Assembly: GCF_029962835.1 (NCBI RefSeq)
Contig: NC_080586.1
Coordinates: forward strand, 68,077,501 to 68,141,500
Source: Magnolia sinica
Lineage: Eukaryota; Streptophyta; Magnoliopsida; Magnoliales; Magnoliaceae
Length of the DNA: 64,000 bases
Direction: 5' to 3'
Shown here one piece after another: positions 14,494 through 26,229 of the stretch. Each line of letters begins with the position of its first letter. Position 1 is the stretch's first letter. The translations under genes were made by a program, and so were the position numbers. The notes beneath the pieces were generated by a model. That model ran no database searches. It was not told the origin of the DNA and saw only the letters and a list, made by a program, of their open reading frames with translations.

Positions 14494-14653
14494 TAAATTA
14501 TCTGTGTGAACTCGAACTCGTCCAAGCCGAGCAAGAGCTATTGTTCCAAACACGGAGGCCAAGCCGAGATGAGCACGAGCTGAGACTCAAGCAGTCTGAG
14601 TCAAGCACGAGCTAGGAAAAGCTCGGCTCGGCTAGACTCGTGTATAAATCTAC
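13821..14653. mobile_element. Non-autonomous TIR transposon inserted in a satellite monomer
   Basis: An 833-bp foreign block sits precisely in one monomer. Its ends form imperfect terminal inverted repeats: 'gtaaagctatacac' on the left, and 'gtagatttatacac' as the reverse complement of the right end. The string 'ctacac' lies immediately outside both ends (13,815-13,820 and 14,654-14,659), a 6-7-bp target duplication. Removing the element and one copy restores 'ccctacacatctgtaag', found intact in other monomers. Sub-terminal DNA is rich in 'gagctcgactcgactcg', the style of a widespread plant hAT-like MITE group. The centre (about 14,090-14,400) is different: pyrimidine-rich, with an AT-rich middle and a CT microsatellite near 14,470-14,492. 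No transposase ORF is present. Confidence 0.8.
14470..14492. repeat. (CT)n microsatellite
   Basis: CT dinucleotide run within the centre of the TIR element. Confidence 0.85.
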
Positions 14654-17600
14654 CTACACATCTGTAAGACACCCGTCGAGAAAACTGATATTATCACGTC
14701 TCTAACTATGATACATTTGGCAAAGCCAACTCTAACGCTCCTTCCAAAATAGGAGATCTTTCCAAAGACATTCGGATAGTTTGTAGCATTTATTGTGCTA
14801 ATTAATAAGAAGTATGCCCAACATGTCTGTAAAAGACCCGTCGAGATAACGGATCTTATTACGTATGTAACTATGATACATTCAGCAAAGCATCTATTAC
14901 GCTCCTAATAAAACTAGAGATCTTTCTAGAAGCATTCGGAAAGTTTATAGCATTTATCGTGCCAATTAATAAGGAGTGTGCCTATCACGTCTGTAAGACA
15001 CCCACCGAGAGAATAGATCTTATCACGTATCTAACTATGATATATTTGGCAAAGCCATCTCTCAATCTCCTTTCAAAATAAGAGATCTTTCCAGAGGCAT
15101 TAAGAGAGTTTATAGCGCTTATTATGCCAATTAATAAGGAGCGTGCCCCGCACGTCTGTAAGAGACCTGCCGGGAGAATGGATCTTATCACATATCTAAT
15201 TATAATACACTTGGTAAAGTTATCTCTCACACTCCTTCCAAAATAAGAGATATTTACAAAGATATTAAGTACTTTGTAGTATTTATCATGCCAATTAATA
15301 TGGAGCGTACCAAGCATGTCTATAAGAGACCTGCCGAGAGAACGAATCTTAGCATGTATCTAACTATTATACATTAGGCAAAGCCATCTCTCACGCTCTT
15401 TATAAAATGATATATCTTTTTAAAGGCATACAGAGAGTTTGTAATGTTTATCATACTAATTAATAAGGAGCATGCCCAGCATGTCTATAAGACACTCGCC
15501 GAGAAAACGGATCTTATCATGTATCTAACTATGTAACACTTAGCAAAGTCATCTATCACGCTCCTTCAAAAATGAGAAATCTTTCTACAGACATTCGGAG
15601 AGTTTGTAGCGTTTATCGTGCCAATTAATAAGGAACGTGCCCAGTACTTTTGTAAGACACTCGCCGAGAGAACAAATCTTATCATATATCTAACTATTAT
15701 ACACTCGGCAAAGTCATCTCTCAATCTCCTTTCAAAATAAGAGATCTTTACAGAAGTATTCTAAGAGTTTATAGCGTTTATCGTATCAATTAATAAAGAG
15801 CATGCCCAACACATCTATAAGAGACTCACTGAGAAAATGGATCTTACCACGTATCTAACTATGATACACTCAGCAAAGCCATCTTTAACGCTCCTTCCAA
15901 AATACGAGATCTTTCTAGAGGCATTCGGATAGTTTGCAGCGTTTATCGTGTCAATTAATAAAGAGTGTATCTAACATGTTTGTAAGAGACCCACCGAGAT
16001 AACGGATCATATCACATATCTAACTATGATACACTCAGCAAAGCCATCTATCATGCTGCTTCCAAAATGAGAGATCTTTCTACAGGCATTCGAGGAGTTT
16101 GTAGCGTTTATCGTGTCAATTAATAAGGAGCGTGCTTAGCACGTCTGTCAGACATCCGCCGAGAGAACAAATCTTATCACGTATCTAACTATGATACACT
16201 CGACAAAGCCATCTCTCATTCTCATTCCAAAATAAGAGATCTTTCCAAAGACATTCGGAGAGTTTACAGCATTTATCGTGCTAATTAATAAGGAGTGTGC
16301 CCCGCACGTCTGTAAGAGACCCGCCAAGAGAACGAATCTTATCACGTATCTAAATATGTTACACTCGGCAAAGCCATCTCTCACACTTCTTCCAAAATAA
16401 GAGATATTTACAGAGATATTAGGATATTTTGTAGTGTTTATCGCACCAATTAATAAGGAGCATGCCAAGCACGTCTGTAAGAGACCCACCGAGAGAACGA
16501 ATCTTATCACGTGTCTAACTATTATATACTCGGTAAATTCATCTCTCACGCTCCTTTCAAAATGAGAGATCTTTCCAAAGGTAGCCGGAGAGTTTATAAT
16601 ATTTATCGTGCCAATTAATAAGGAACGTGCTCAGCACGTCTGTAAGGCACCCATCAAGAAAACGGATCTTATCACGTATCTAACTATAATACACTCGGCA
16701 AAGCCATCTCTCACACTCCTTTCAAAATGCGAAATCATTCCAGAGACATTCGGAGAGTTTGTATTGTTTATCGTGCTAATTAATAAGAAGCGTGTCCAAC
16801 ACTTCTGTAAGATACCCACCGAGAGAACAGATCTTATCATATATCTAACTATGATACACTTAGCAAAGTCATCTCTCAATCTCCTTTCAAAATAAGAGAT
16901 CTTTATAGAGGCGTTCGGGGAGTTTATAGCATCTATCGGCTTAATCAATAAGGAGCGTACTCAGCACGTTTGTAAGAGACCTGCCAAGAGAACGGATCTT
17001 ATCACGTATCTAAGTATGATATACTTCGCAAAGTCATCTCTCACGCTCCTTCCAAAATGAGAGATCTTTTCAGAGACATTCGGAAAGTTTATAGCATTTA
17101 TCATGCCAATTAATAAAGAGCGTGCCTAGCACATTTGTAAGACACACGTCGAGACAACGGATCTAACTATGATACACTCGGTAAAGTCATTTATCACGCT
17201 CCTTCCAAAATAGGAGATCTTTCAAGAGACATTCGGAGAGTTCGTAACTTTTTTTGTACAAATTAATGAGGAACGTGCCCAGCATATCTGTAAAAGACCT
17301 GCTGAGAAAACAGATGTTATCATGTAACTAACTATGATATACTCGACAAAGTCATCTCTCACACTCCTTTCAAAATGGGAGATCTTTCTAGAGACATTCG
17401 GAGAATTTATAGCATTTATCGTTTCAATTAATAAGAAGCATACCTTGCACGTCTATAAGACACCCGTCGAGAAAACGGATCTTATCACGTATCTAATTAC
17501 GATACACTCGGCAAAGCCATCTCTAACGCTCCTTCCAAAATGAGAGATCTTTCCAAAGACATTCAGATAGTTTTTAGGGTTTATCGTGCCAATTAATATG

Positions 17601-19230
17601 GATCATGCCCAGCATGTCTGTAAGTGACCCGTCGAGATAACGAATGTTATCACGTATCTAACTATTATACACATGGCAATGGTATTTATCACACTACTTT
17701 CAAAATAAGAGATCTTTCTAGAGGCATTTAGAGAGTTTGTAGCATTTATCATGTCAATTAATAAGGAGCATGCCCAGTACGTCTATAAGAGACTTGCTGA
17801 GAAAACAAATCTTGTCACGTATCTAACTATGATACACTTGATAAAATCTTTTCTCACGCTCCCTCCAAAATGGGAGATCTTTCTAGTTATAGTCAGAGAG
17901 TTTGTACCATTTATCATGTCAATTAATAAGGAATATGCCTAGCACGTCTGTAAGACACCCGTCGAGAAAATAAATCTTATTATGTATCTAACTATGATAC
18001 ACTCGGCAAAGCCATCTCTCACACTCCTTACAAAACGAGATATCTTTCAAGAGACATTAGGAGAATTTGTAACATTTATCATGCCAATTAATAAGGAGCG
18101 TGCTAAGCACGTTTGTAAGAGACCCGCTGAGAGAACGGATCTTATCACGTATTTAACTAAGATATATTCGGCAAAGCCATCTCATGCTCCTTACAAAATG
18201 GGATATCTTTTAAGAGACATTCGAAGAGTTTGTAGCATTTATCGTGCCAATTAATAAGAAACGTGCCCAACACATCTGTAAGAGACCCGTTGAGAGAACG
18301 AATCTTATCACGTATCTAACTATGATACACTTGACAAAGTCTTCTCTCACGATCCTTCTAAAATAGAAGATCTTTCCAGAGATATTCAGAAAATTTATAA
18401 CGTTTACCATGACAATTAATAAGTAGCGTGCCCAGCATGTCTGTAAGACACCCGTTAAGAAAACAGATCTTATCACGTATCTAACTATGATACGCTCGGC
18501 GAAGCCATCTCTCACTATCCTTCCAAAATGGAAAATCTTTCCAAAGGCATTCAGAGAGTTTGTTGCGTTTATCGTGCTAATTAATAAGGTGCGTGCCCAA
18601 CATGTCTGTAAGACACCCATCGAGAAAATAAATCTTATCACATATCTAATTATGATGCACTTGGCAAAACCGTCTCTAATGCTCTTTTCAAAATGAGAGA
18701 TCTTTCCAGAGACATTTGGAGAGTTCGCAGCATTTATTATACTAATTATTAAGGAGCATGCCCAGCATGTCTATAAGAGACCCGCCGAGAGAACGGATCT
18801 TATCACATATCTAATTATGATGCACTTTACAAAGTCATCTCTCACGCTCCTTCCAAAATGGGAGATCTTTACATAGACTTTTAGAGAGTTTGTAGCGTTT
18901 ATCGTACTAATTAATAAGGAGCGTGCCCAGTACATCTGTAAGACACCCATCGAGAAATGGGATCTTATCATGTATCTAACTGTGATACACTCGGTAAAGT
19001 CATCTCTCACACTCCTTCCAAAATAGAAGATCTTTTCAGAGACATTCAAAGAGTTTGTAGAATTTATCGCACCAATTAATAAGGAGCGTGCCCAGCACGT
19101 CTATAAGAGACCCCGCCGAGAGAACGGATCTTATCACGTATCTAAGTATGATATACTCAGCAATGTCATCTCTCACGCTCCTTCCAAAATAGGAAATCTT
19201 TCCAGAGACGTTCGGAGAGTTTGTAGCGTT

Positions 19231-20520
19231 TAAGAAGATTTTGAAAATTGAGAGTTCGAATTGATATCCAAGCGAATCTTGCTATAAGTTGAACCCAAAT
19301 CAAGATAGATAGACACATCAGTCAAATTAGGTCCCAAGTGATACACTGATTGGAATAAAAAAGAACAATAGAGCTTAGGGATGCGATCATGTGGTCTGGT
19401 CCGATTGAGATCAAGAGAATGAAATAACTAGATCTGATCTAGTCCGCTAACATATCAATATCAGGTGTTAAATCCCTCCAGCATTTCAAACCATCGGGGA
19501 AGATGGTTAAATGCATAAGGATGTTAGATCTGGATTATCCAACACCTTAATTGGAAGTACATGAGCTGGGCCACCAAATGAGCAGCCATGAAAGATTTCA
19601 GGTTTGAGATTAGCCCTTGAGGCTCCTCGATCTTAGTCTACTTGTCTTCATTAAAGGGATACCGACATTCCCAGGCCTAATCTTGAGTGGGTTACGAAGA
19701 TCTCAGTAGCATAATCAAATATGAGAAGAAGATCCAAGAAGCCAGCAATTTTAAATTTATTCAAGAGATTCCCTTATCCAAAACATGCGGAAGATCCAAG
19801 ATCAGTAAGGAAACCCAACGAGGGTTTTGTCGCCTCGATGAGCTATAAAATGATTAAACGAAGAAGAGCTCGAGGCCCTATGCCAAACACATCTATTTAC
19901 TTTACATTTATTTTTCCATTTATCTTAGCATAGTAGTTTTAGCATAGATTGGTACTGCCTAGCGACTTTTGCTACAGTACCTTAGGAATAGATTAAATAT
20001 CCACAACTTTAAGTTGTAAAATCATTGTTAACTAAGTTCCAATTTAGCTGATCATATCCATCCGGACCACTCATCTCGATCTTTGTCATCTGTTTCAATA
20101 GATGAATTAAGTATTTATCTTTCTTTTTTATTCATTTCTTTAGTTGTTTGATACTTTGTTGATTATAATGGGTTATATATTCAAGTATTAATAAAATCAG
20201 CATTGTTTAGTCTTCTTTTATTTATATATACATTTTTATCCATTTGAGAAAAATCGAGCTAAAAGTACCGGTGAAACAAGTTCTTAAGTTCGTAAACTCA
20301 CATCTATTGTCACAAAAAAAAAAAAGAATCCATTCGAAAGGGGTAACTCCTACCCTTTCACAAATCATTGAACACTGACCGCAATCGGTGATTGAGAGGA
20401 TTACTGGATCCTATGTTCAGTCTCCAATTCTTCTATCTCAGCGCAAGAGAACACCAACAATTCAATTAAACCTTGATTCAAGTAGACTTAGGCATGTCCG
20501 CGCATCATACCCACACATAA
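19231..20520. other. Array-flanking gene-free DNA, LTR-like in part
   Basis: The satellite stops at 'gtagcgttt' and unrelated sequence begins at 'aagaagatttt'. I see no convincing gene. A plus-strand ORF at 19,721-19,933 (70 aa, Arg/Lys-rich then hydrophobic) matches no family I know. A TATA-like 'gctataaaatg' near 19,843 and an AATAAA near 20,191 resemble the regulatory part of a decayed LTR, but no LTR ends were found. Confidence 0.35.
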
Positions 20521-20579
20521 AAATTGAATACTGGTTATCATTCACACGTGTATCCTTGTTTGGTTGAATTGGCAGCAAC

Positions 20580-20940
20580 ATCTTCAATGTGCCTCCATTT
20601 TGTATCATGTCCTAAAATGATTTGTAAAAATGGATGGACGATGTGGATGGTCCACTATGATAATTATTTTCCATCCAACCTGTTCATAAGGTCACATAGA
20701 CATGGATGAAGGGAAAACATAAATATCAGCTTCATACAAAATTTTCATAGCCTCCATAAAGTTTTCAGTGGTGGGCTTTCAATTCTCCTTAGTTCCTGTA
20801 TTGTGGTCCACTTGAACCTTTGATATGCCTCCTTTTTGAGGTCATGCCCTAAAATGATATGTGAAAATGAATGGATTATGTGGATTAAATATATACATCA
20901 TGGTGGGCCCCATAAAACCCTTGATATGATTGTTCGTCTT
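20580..20940. mobile_element. Fragment of GTGGGCCC-core MITE family
   Basis: Contains family landmarks 'cctaaaatgat', 'aatggatggac', 'ccatccaacctgttcataag', 'gatgaagggaaaacataaatatcagcttc', 'gtggtccacttgaa' and terminal 'catcatggtgggcccc'. The left part is truncated, so it is a partial copy. Confidence 0.65.
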
Positions 20941-20944
20941 TAAT

Positions 20945-23555
20945 TATTTACGAGTGGGGTGGTGTCCGCATCCCCCTTCAATACCAAGAATAAACTAGGA
21001 ATAAAGAAATATATATATATATATATATCATTTTCTTTAAAAATTTCAATTGACTTATGGTCAATGGTATTTACATAAAAATGTTAAGATTTGGAAGAAA
21101 GTAACATATTAACACAAGTCTGCGGTCATTTGAGTACAATACAAGTAAAATGAGTGTTATTTAATTTTTTTTTATTATTATACCCACCGTGGAGTCAATA
21201 ATTGTGGAACCCACATGAAGGGTGTGTGTGATGTTCAACCTAGCCAACAGGCGCACCCACCATGATGAAGAGATGCTCCAAGAAAAACATTGCTATCAGG
21301 TGATCGGGCAATGGAAATTAAACATTGTTCACCATCTAAAATACTCTAAATTCTTACACGATGCCATGATGATTGGATTGGTCTGATTTTTGGGTCATCT
21401 GATTATCTTGGTGTGGCGTACCTCTTGGATAGACTAAATGTCTTCCACACATCACTGTGAATCTTATATTCAATAATACCATTGAGAGCAAGCTATGACG
21501 TAAGAATCATACTGATTAGGTTATTCTAACCCTTTAAATGGAGCCAATTTATTATAACCGTCCATTATTTATGAGCCATATATTATATGGTTGGAATAAT
21601 TAAATTGAAGTGCTACTTTGAAATTATTGCTAGCAATAGGAAGTGAGATTTATTGAATAAACTTCTTAGAGATAGTTCTGTATGCTTCTTTTCCCACATT
21701 CAATCAGTTACAACAACCCTTTCAACACCACTCTGGTCTTCAAACTCTTCTTTGACACTTGTTCTGGTAACAGTTTCTCACTCGATCATTTTCCGTCTTT
21801 CACTACTCGGCCATGTTCCATCTTCCGAGATGATATGTATTATCCAATCAGCGTCAACTATTAGTTCCGCAACATGCGCCCTAAATATCTTCGAAGATCT
21901 TAGGTGTGCTCTATACTTATTATGCAATGACATGTGTCTTTTTTAAATTAGTTCCTTAGGAACGGTATTTTAAAAAAAGTACAATGTATTGAACATATTT
22001 TGTTTCTCCCGTCAATCTTAATGGTCCATTTTCTATACTATTGATTGGATGTTTAAAACTATTGGTTTGATGTGATTCTTATGTCGTGGTTTACTTAGTA
22101 TCAAAAGGCATATTTTTTTTCTTTAAAAAATAGTGAAGTTGAGAATTATGAAACCCACAGGGTATGTACATGACCCCAGACTATCCAACAAATGCATCTG
22201 ATGATGCTGATCAAAGGAAACAAAAAATTGGCAAATTCAATCATAAGGTGGGCCAGACCAATGTACCCTATCCAAAAACATCAAAAGGGGTTGGATGTAC
22301 TCGTACCAAGTGGGTCCCACAATTCTAGACGTTATTACTTTTTTAAAAGAAAAAAAATAATACAATGGCATTTAGTAATTTCACTTTTGGAATAATCACC
22401 GGCCAGGAATCTCTGTGGCATTATTTTTAAGGTGGAAAATGGTAAGAAGCAATTCACCTAAGGGATTGAAAAGTCATTCGTCTCAGAAGGACGAGTGCAG
22501 CACGTGTACCAGATCTTACACGTTCATCAGGTAGGTTGATCTTTCCCCAGCTGAAAATATAACCATTCCACCCAGCTGGTGGGCCACATATATGCTGAAA
22601 ATAGAACCATTCCTCCCCTGTATTTGATACTCCGGCGGCATGTGACGCTTGGTACATAAGCACTCTAAAGTTTTACATTATGGCATACACCATTTCAGAT
22701 TAAACTAATCTGGACTTGGCTGCCCCTAAATCAGGGTCCCCAAATCAGATTGGTTGAACAATCCTAACCTCTGGACTTTCAGACTTTTTTGGATTTTTTT
22801 ACCGACCATTTAATAGATGTCCACCATTTCAATGGTTAAATATTCAAATAAGCCCAATATTTTTGGTTCATGATACATTTAAATTGGGACTCATAATATA
22901 GAAATGTTAATTTGGATTACTTATACTCAACTTATACAATTTCTAAGTAATTCTTAAGTGCCTGAGTATCAACTACAGTCTGCCAGAGTAACATTTTTTT
23001 TTCCTTTATAAAATTAGATCTGATGAGAGAGAGAGAGAGAGCATGGAATGCATACATGCATGTAGGTGGGCATTGACTTAAATGTAGAATAAGATCCATG
23101 CACATAGGGGTCAGTGTAACATTTAGTGATTTAAACTAACATATAGGTACCATGAAAATGTGATATGGCCCAACATTAATCTCATGTGTAGAAAAATACC
23201 ATCAAATCCATAAGAAAATGTTGTTGGTGATGCGGCCACGCGCCATCCTGACACCATATCTTCCAATGATCATGTGGTTCTTGGACCATGAGATATTATG
23301 GTATGCTACCTTTGCAATGTCTCTGAGTGGCAAAAGTCTATTTTAAACTCCAATTATATATATATGAAACATTTAAATCTTTGTATAATCCAAAAGATTA
23401 AAAAAAATTACTCATTTATTATGGAAAATTGAATTTTCTTATTTTAACCTTATTTATATACAAAACACGTACACATACCTCCCAGGAATACCTTCTACAT
23501 AATCAGTGGGCCATCCCATGCGAATTGGAATTTACTCCTTGAGTCTGGTAGATGT
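20945..23555. other. Gene-free spacer
   Basis: No supported gene. An (AT)n microsatellite lies at about 21,009-21,028 and an (AG)n run near 23,025-23,042. Overlapping plus-strand ORFs at 21,653-21,946 and 21,682-21,864 have no recognisable domain. Scattered 'ggtgggcc' fragments near 22,140-22,680 look like old MITE pieces. A short imperfect duplication ('gctgaaaata(t/g)a(a)ccattcc') lies at about 22,550-22,620. Confidence 0.5.
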
Positions 23556-23559
23556 AGCG

Positions 23560-24250
23560 GTGATTTGATCTTTCTTTCCTCAGTTTCACTCTTCATCAGT
23601 GCTCGCGTTGACGGGATTTTGAGTTGAACTTGTATGACAACTTCCATTTTACCAGTTAGCTTATAAAGAGTTTCACTCGTAGTTGTGTGTATGGATGTCT
23701 GATTAGCTCAATTCGCATAAGGAATCAATACAATGTCTTCTGATTTTGAACTTCTCAAGGAACTCTTTCATCTATTCTTGAAAGGTGTCCCATTGTCAAT
23801 GTTGATGGCATGTGAGAACCTCTAGCAACTGATGATACTGAACGTTATTACATGAGATGTAGGATGCTGCCTTCATCCATTCTGCGAAGTAGTTGACTGT
23901 TACGATTATGTGCGTATACTATCATGTTAAGTTTTTGCTAATGTTGATACCCCACATAGCAAATAGCTAGGGCTTGGTCAATTGGTAGAGTTTTGAAGCA
24001 CACACATAAATCCAGTGTGTGCACTCCTAACACTTGAAGTACTTTCTAATATGCTGGCAACAATTTATCTTCATCGAGCCACAAGATCTCCTCTGCAATT
24101 ATGCATCTGTTCATGTGCATGCGTCACACTCCACATAGAATGTAGGCATGGTCTTGATAGCTTATGCTTGACAGGCTTGATTTCAGGCTTTGTTGATAAA
24201 ATTTTTATCAAGTCCAGACAAGTCTTTACAAGATGCAAGATTGGACAATC
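23560..24250 (-). pseudogene. Ty3/gypsy integrase remnant (Tat-like)
   Basis: Translated on the minus strand in broken frames, this region shows the order expected of a Ty3/gypsy integrase. A zinc-binding-region trace comes first, then 'AMWGIN', then 'VNYFAEWMKAASY' (family form: V-DYFTKWVEA-SY), 'DNGTPF', and 'TTTSETLYKLT-KMEVVI' followed by 'IPSTRALM' (family form: GATPY-LVYGMEAV-P-E--IPS-R). Integrase inserts the DNA copy into the host genome; this copy is riddled with stops and frameshifts and cannot be active. It lies downstream, on the minus strand, of the protease and gag remnants described here and is probably part of the same element. Assignment to the Tat lineage is inference from motif style. 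Confidence 0.75.
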
Positions 24251-24999
24251 ATGGCTTCAAAAATTCAATTATTCTCTACTTATTTTCTAGAGACGGATTC
24301 TCAATGCGCACTTCCCTACGGATTTTAAGATATCCTAGCTTTATGATTTCAAAATTTTTCGATGTGATATATGCTTTTAGTTTCGAACTTTCTGAGATCC
24401 TTTAGTTTGAGAGTCAGCTCGTCATCTTCCACATCAATGGCTTTGTCTAAACCCGTGAGTTCAAAGTCCAACTCTTGATCTAAATCATAGAGTTGACTTC
24501 ATACTCAAGCACTTTAACAAACATACCTGGCAATTTATTGGTTGAAATTTTTTAAAAGAATTTCGGGACTTTTTATTCTTTAAAAACTTTTCTGGTTTTT
24601 TGGAGTTCTGGGAAATATCTAGTTCTTTCTTGGAACTTTGAAATATTTAATGTTTTGGATTTTATTTTTTATCTTTTGATTTTATTTTATTTTGAGGTTT
24701 TTACTATAAGGGACCCTAAACAAGAAGGCGTTGCGAACCAAGGGTTGTCTAATTCGGCTCAGGGAGCTAAGCATTTACATTGGCTTTTATTGTCATCATG
24801 GGGACTACAAACCAGATACTGCCCTACACTCTCTCCCCTTAGGAGGCAGGGCCACAGGGATCAATAGGCTGGCCTTCACCATTATGCCTAAGCCTCTTGA
24901 TAAGTTTGGGACTCGACTCGGAGTCAGTGTCAGATGCAATTTCTCTTCCTTCATCCCCTGTGCATTGTAGCTCTTCGAGTTCATCGAGCAGGGTGGGGC
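24251..24999 (-). other. Decayed retroelement interior, no clear RT
   Basis: Between the integrase and protease remnants I find no recognisable reverse transcriptase motif (no Y-D-D-like box) in the frames I could follow. Most of the reverse transcriptase/RNase H region appears deleted or too degraded to see. Confidence 0.4.
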
Positions 25000-25835
25000 T
25001 ATGACTTTAGTCTAGTCGATCAAGGGCAATTCCTACCCCTTACCCAAGTCTTCTTCAAGCAACTTACTCAAGCTCAATCTGATCATTTCGTCCTCTAGGG
25101 TGGAATCCATCCTATCATTAGGATTAAAGATCACTACACTGATATATCGAATTAGTGTGCGGATGAAGGGATCCTCTTCTTGGCGACCTCATCCTTTTCT
25201 GATACCTCACTTTGGTTTGTCACTTGAAAGAGGTTGATGTCTCAGTCCTCTCCTACTCTCATTCTCTTAAACCTCAATAACCTAGGCTAAGTCTTGGTAT
25301 TTAAGCCGATAGTAGAAGATTTGATGCTCGACAAGAGGGAAGACGTAGTTTGATCCAATGAGACATGTAAGAGGGATGTAATTCATAGTTTCAAACTTGA
25401 GACTGTGGTATGGGATGTCCTCATTAGAGCGTTGTACATTTATAGCTAAGGTGTCAGGCTCCTGAGGGTTAGATGCTTCTTCTAGGAAGATTTATTTGAG
25501 ATCAGTCAGAATGATGAGTGCCTTGTCTTTGAAGATGTGCTTCACTTTTTAGTGAAGGGTTGAAGAGATAACCTCGACTTTACAAAACCAAGACCGATCG
25601 AGAAAGAAATAGAATGAAGCTGAGATGTCGAAGACTTAAAAAATAATAGTTGACATTTCTAGATTGATTAAAATCTTGACATCAATCTCTCCATCGGCCT
25701 TTCTTTTGGAGTTTTTAGAAACTATCTGTCTTTGGGGAACAAACAAGGATTGAGACATTGAAAGCTTAGGATTATAGAGAATAGGGTCAAAGGGATCAAA
25801 GTAACTGATTGGACTCTTTACTTGGAGGACCAAAG
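25000..25835 (-). pseudogene. Ty3/gypsy protease region remnant
   Basis: Minus-strand frames give 'DISASFYFFLDRSWF', then 'STLH-KVKHIFKDKALIILTDL', 'FLEEASNPQEP', 'SNEDIPYHSLKFETMNYIP' and 'LEDEMIRLSLSKLLEEDLGKG'. This matches the part of plant Ty3/gypsy polyproteins just after the retropepsin active site (family pattern: Y--LLGRPW----GAV-STLHQK-KF, then an acidic linker ending in S---E---). Stops and frameshifts break it. The longest open piece on the minus strand ends within 25,636-25,833. Together with gag upstream and integrase downstream it supports one degenerate minus-strand element. Confidence 0.7.
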
Positions 25836-26003
25836 GTTAAGAGGGACTAAGTAAGTCCCTTTAAGGAAGAGGCTTCTTCTTAGAGAATGAAAGTTGGAGT
25901 AGGGACCGAATGGGCAAGTGGTGCCTCTTGTAAGACCGAGGGTATGAGATAAATTGGATGAAGGTGTCCTTGAAAGATTTAAAAGTTCAAAGATCGAACT
26001 AGC

Positions 26004-26160
26004 AGGGGATGCCCCTTGCAGACTTAGGGTGTTTGAAATTGGACTGAAAGGAGATGCCCCTTGCATATTTAGGGCCGCAGGGATTGAACTGGCTAGAGGT
26101 GACCTCTGCAGAATGAGGGGCACTGAGATTGGACTGGTTGGGAGTACCCCTTCTAGGACG
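26004..26160. repeat. Degenerate ~45-bp tandem repeats
   Basis: Units starting 'aggggatgcccc', 'aggagatgcccc', 'aggtgacctc' and 'gggagtacccc' occur at 26,004, 26,049, 26,097 and about 26,139, a spacing of 45, 48 and 42 bp. On the minus strand they encode a repeated motif 'LQGASP.SPI..L' inside the ORF at 25,818-26,123. All spacings are multiples of three, as expected of repeats that once lay inside a coding frame. Confidence 0.7.
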
Positions 26161-26229
26161 AGGGGCTAGAACTCCGAATGAGAGTTGATTATAGGGATAA
26201 AATAGGTTGGTGTAACTATTTGTCAATCA

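Larger units (their letters stand above)
1..19230. repeat. 165-bp tandem satellite array
   Basis: Head-to-tail copies of one unit fill this stretch, always in the same orientation. The landmark 'taactatgatac' recurs at 141, 306, 470 and 635, giving a period of 164-165 bp. Other constant landmarks are 'ccaattaataaggagcgtg' and 'gatcttatcacgtat'. After subtracting three foreign insertions about 16.5 kb remains, or roughly 100 monomers. The left end lies outside the window; the right end is sharp near 19,230. Neighbouring monomers differ by many substitutions and small indels. A 150-180-bp unit is typical of plant centromeric satellites, so a (peri)centromeric position is a reasonable inference but is not shown here. 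Each unit carries a short dyad, CGTGC-CCA-GCACG. The many ORFs in the region are frames through this satellite, not genes. Confidence 0.97.

Noticed and set aside
1-19230. Dozens of 60-170-codon ORFs with repeated 'VRYVIRS...LLQTCWARSLL' or 'AKPSLTLLPKWEIF' motifs
   Set aside because: They are frames through a 165-bp satellite whose length is a multiple of three. They start and stop at random indels and share no gene structure, so none was annotated as a gene.
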